Made by a program: the position numbers and the translations under genes
Assembly: GCA_902475855.1 (NCBI GenBank)
Contig: CABSBF010000079.1
Location: 1-7,622, forward strand
DNA: 7,622 nt
Direction: 5' to 3'
DNA from: an uncultured Eubacteriales bacterium
Lineage (GTDB): Bacteria; Bacillota; Clostridia; Oscillospirales; Oscillospiraceae
Notes under the pieces: model-generated
Databases searched by the model: none
Told to the model about the DNA's origin: nothing
Seen by the model: the letters and a program-made list of their open reading frames with translations, nothing else
Shown: positions 6,611-7,622 of the stretch, piece after piece
Position numbering within the stretch: position 1 is the stretch's first letter
Layout of the letters: every line of letters begins with the position of its first letter

Positions 6611-7078
6611 TTACCGCCCCACAATCTTCCCAAAAATCTGCTTCTTCCCCTCGTCATACCGCTGGATCACGACCATGACGGTATCGCCGGTTTTGAAATC
6701 CGAGTCCTCGTAATGGAACGAATATCGGCACATGACGACAGCGCCGTCGGGGAGGTTGCAGAACACGCCGCCTGCGTATTTGCCCGCGATGGTTGCCCTG
6801 CGGCGGCAACCGACGGGGTGGCGCAGGCTGGCTTTGTCGAAGGGGTTCGGCACCGTCTCCTTGACGGAGATCTCCAAGGCACCGGCCTTGCGGTCAAACT
6901 GCTTGACCACGCAGGTCAGCTCGTCGCCGGGATGGTACTGCTCCCGCAGGTCTGGGATGGCCGCATAGCTCATATCACGCTGCGAAAGATTCACATCGTA
7001 GCCATAGCATTCGACGAGGCATCGACGCGGGCCGACGGCCAGCACATGGCACGGCACACGGCTGCTACCCGGCTTCGT
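6611..7078 (-). pseudogene. S1 RNA-binding-repeat protein, 5' truncated
   Basis: About 155 residues with two S1-like (OB-fold) repeats. The first runs from about VPCHVLAVGPRRCLVECYGY to DRKAGALEISVKE. A PNPFD linker follows, and the second runs from VGCRRRATIAGKYAGGVFCN to the final KKQIFGKIVGR. The pattern of a hydrophobic strand, Gly, a strand, then PGD followed by a V-x-V strand is seen twice (YHPGDELTCVV and FKTGDTVMVVI). S1 repeats bind RNA or single-stranded DNA; proteins with tandem S1 repeats of this kind occur, as far as I know, among the accessory genes of clostridial conjugative elements. The N-terminus is missing: around 7060-7080 the frame gives way to the repA remnant, read in another frame. 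The GTG at 7057 has no ribosome-binding site and lies inside the first repeat, so it is not a credible start. The C-terminus looks intact. Confidence 0.7.
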
Positions 7079-7310
7079 GGCAGAACAGCCTGTGCGATAC
7101 GCAGGTTGTCCGAGTAGAAAAGCCGCTCAATGGCGTTCTCAAAAACACGCGCCACCTCCGGCTCGAAATACGAAAGCTCACAAGCATCCAGAATGCCCGT
7201 GAGCTCTTTTTCATCGTCCGCCGGTCCGTCCTCCGAAGCTACGGATGGACTGACATCTGAGAAACTGGTATCAGGTTGACTAAAATCAGTATTACTTGCG
7301 CCCGGATTTT

Positions 7311-7434
7311 GCGGTTCTGGAACATCAGAATCTGCGGTTCTAAAAGCAGGGATTCCGGGGTTCTGGGGCCGCGTATCCTGCGGTTCTTCCGCATCAAGAA
7401 ACGCAGAATCCGCGGTTCTGAAACCGCAGGATTC
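7311..7434. repeat. Five iteron-like direct repeats, 23-bp period, inside repA linker
   Basis: Units begin at 7311, 7334, 7357, 7380 and 7412, read on the + strand. Each opens with GCGGTTCT (GGGGTTCT in the third), and most end in a form of GCAGRATYC. The first three intervals are exactly 23 bp. The fourth unit is 32 bp because about 9 bp (near 7388-7396) appear inserted; without them it also fits 23 bp. Since 23 is not a multiple of 3, successive units fall in different reading frames of repA. RepA_N replicons are known to carry the replication origin, with repeats, in the central part of the rep gene, so these are candidate initiator-binding iterons. Confidence 0.7.
7406..7434. repeat. Inverted repeat covering the last iteron
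   Basis: GAATCCGCGGTT (7406-7417), a 4-nt loop CTGA, then AACCGC-A-GGATTC (7422-7434). The twelve base pairs are perfect apart from one bulged A at 7428. It overlaps the fifth direct repeat and the end of the fourth, and could be a hairpin or a dyad binding site within the presumed origin. Confidence 0.7.
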
Positions 7435-7622
7435 ATACTCCCTTGATGAAAACGGTGCACATTCGTAGTTGGGATCATCGATGGGCGTGACGCTGGCCAG
7501 ATAGATCTGATTGGCGTCGCCGCGCCCGCAGCGCTTTTCCCAGATGAGCTGAAGCTCCGCCAGCTTACGAAAGGCCGCTGTGACGCGCTGCTCACAGATG
7601 CGAAGCTCCTTCGCCAGCGCCT

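Larger units (their letters stand above)
6991..7622 (-). pseudogene. repA: RepA_N/DUF6017-like replication initiator, truncated at 3' end and cut by window at 5' end
   Basis: The minus-strand frame is open from the window edge. Residues 1-45 of the fragment (ALAKELRICEQRVTAAFRKL, then LIWEKRCGRGDANQIYLASV) look like the end of a winged-helix DNA-binding domain: recognition helix, then a wing ending in the GxxNxIYL pattern seen in RepA_N initiators. Residues 46-137 are a low-complexity acidic linker with repeated FRTADS, EPQ and a TDFSQPDTSFSD stretch like the linkers of such proteins. Residues 140-185 (LTGILDACELSYFEPEVARV and ERLFYSDNLRIAQAVLP) resemble the start of the DUF6017-type C-terminal domain. 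Sense is lost at about 7060-7080; the frame then runs ~25 codons out of frame through the S1 gene to a TGA at 6991. These proteins start theta-type replication of plasmids and conjugative elements. Identification rests on remembered family features, so it is moderate. The linker DNA holds the iteron-like repeats listed separately. Confidence 0.65.

Noticed and set aside
6611..7057. GTG at 7057 as a genuine start of the S1-repeat protein
   Set aside because: It lies within the first S1 repeat and has no Shine-Dalgarno upstream; truncation explains it better.
7239..7595. 118-codon minus-strand frame overlapping the repA fragment
   Set aside because: It is a shifted frame of repA, rich in Arg/Ser/Pro, and its apparent repeats come from the 23-bp DNA repeats.

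Overview
The window looks like chromosomal or mobile DNA from a high-GC Firmicute, probably a gut clostridium of the Oscillospiraceae type. This is inferred from GC-rich codon use, strong AGGAGG ribosome-binding sites, ATGA start/stop overlaps, an MptD-type ECF substrate component, a VanS-like sensor kinase fragment and a RepA_N-like replication protein. No rRNA, tRNA or CRISPR array was seen.

Left part (1-5419, + strand): one tightly packed transport operon of five genes. It starts with two exporter-fold ABC half-transporters (membrane domain plus ATPase domain); the first is cut by the window edge and the second is complete. After 70 bp comes a complete energy-coupling factor (ECF) module: an MptD/Trep_Strep-type S component, an EcfT-type transmembrane coupling protein and a fused two-domain ATPase. 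Four of the five genes have their starts fixed by a 4-nt ATGA overlap or a strong Shine-Dalgarno. Pairing an IrtAB/YbtPQ-like half-transporter pair with an ECF module suggests uptake of a small chelate or cofactor-like molecule, but the substrate cannot be read from the sequence. The ATPase gene carries a 37-bp near-perfect palindrome exactly in the linker between its two ATPase domains.

Right part (5420-7622): a run of broken genes lying edge to edge. A minus-strand histidine kinase remnant keeps its phospho-acceptor and N boxes but has lost its sensor half and, through what looks like an in-frame internal deletion, its G1/F/G2 ATP-binding boxes. Its cut 5' end abuts the cut 5' end of a plus-strand Fic-domain gene. 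After a perfect hairpin (possible bidirectional terminator) comes a minus-strand S1-repeat protein without its N-terminus, fused out of frame to a RepA_N/DUF6017-like replication initiator that has lost its C-terminus. At least three deletion scars are needed to explain this layout. RepA, S1 and Fic genes are typical cargo of clostridial integrative/conjugative elements, so this part is best read as a decaying mobile-element remnant, or possibly as a chimeric assembly.

The most interesting signal is inside the repA fragment: five imperfect direct repeats with a 23-bp period, the last folding into a near-perfect inverted repeat. Because 23 is not a multiple of 3, the repeats shift reading frame and are more likely to be conserved as DNA than as protein. 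They sit in the linker part of the gene, where RepA_N replicons are known to carry their origin.
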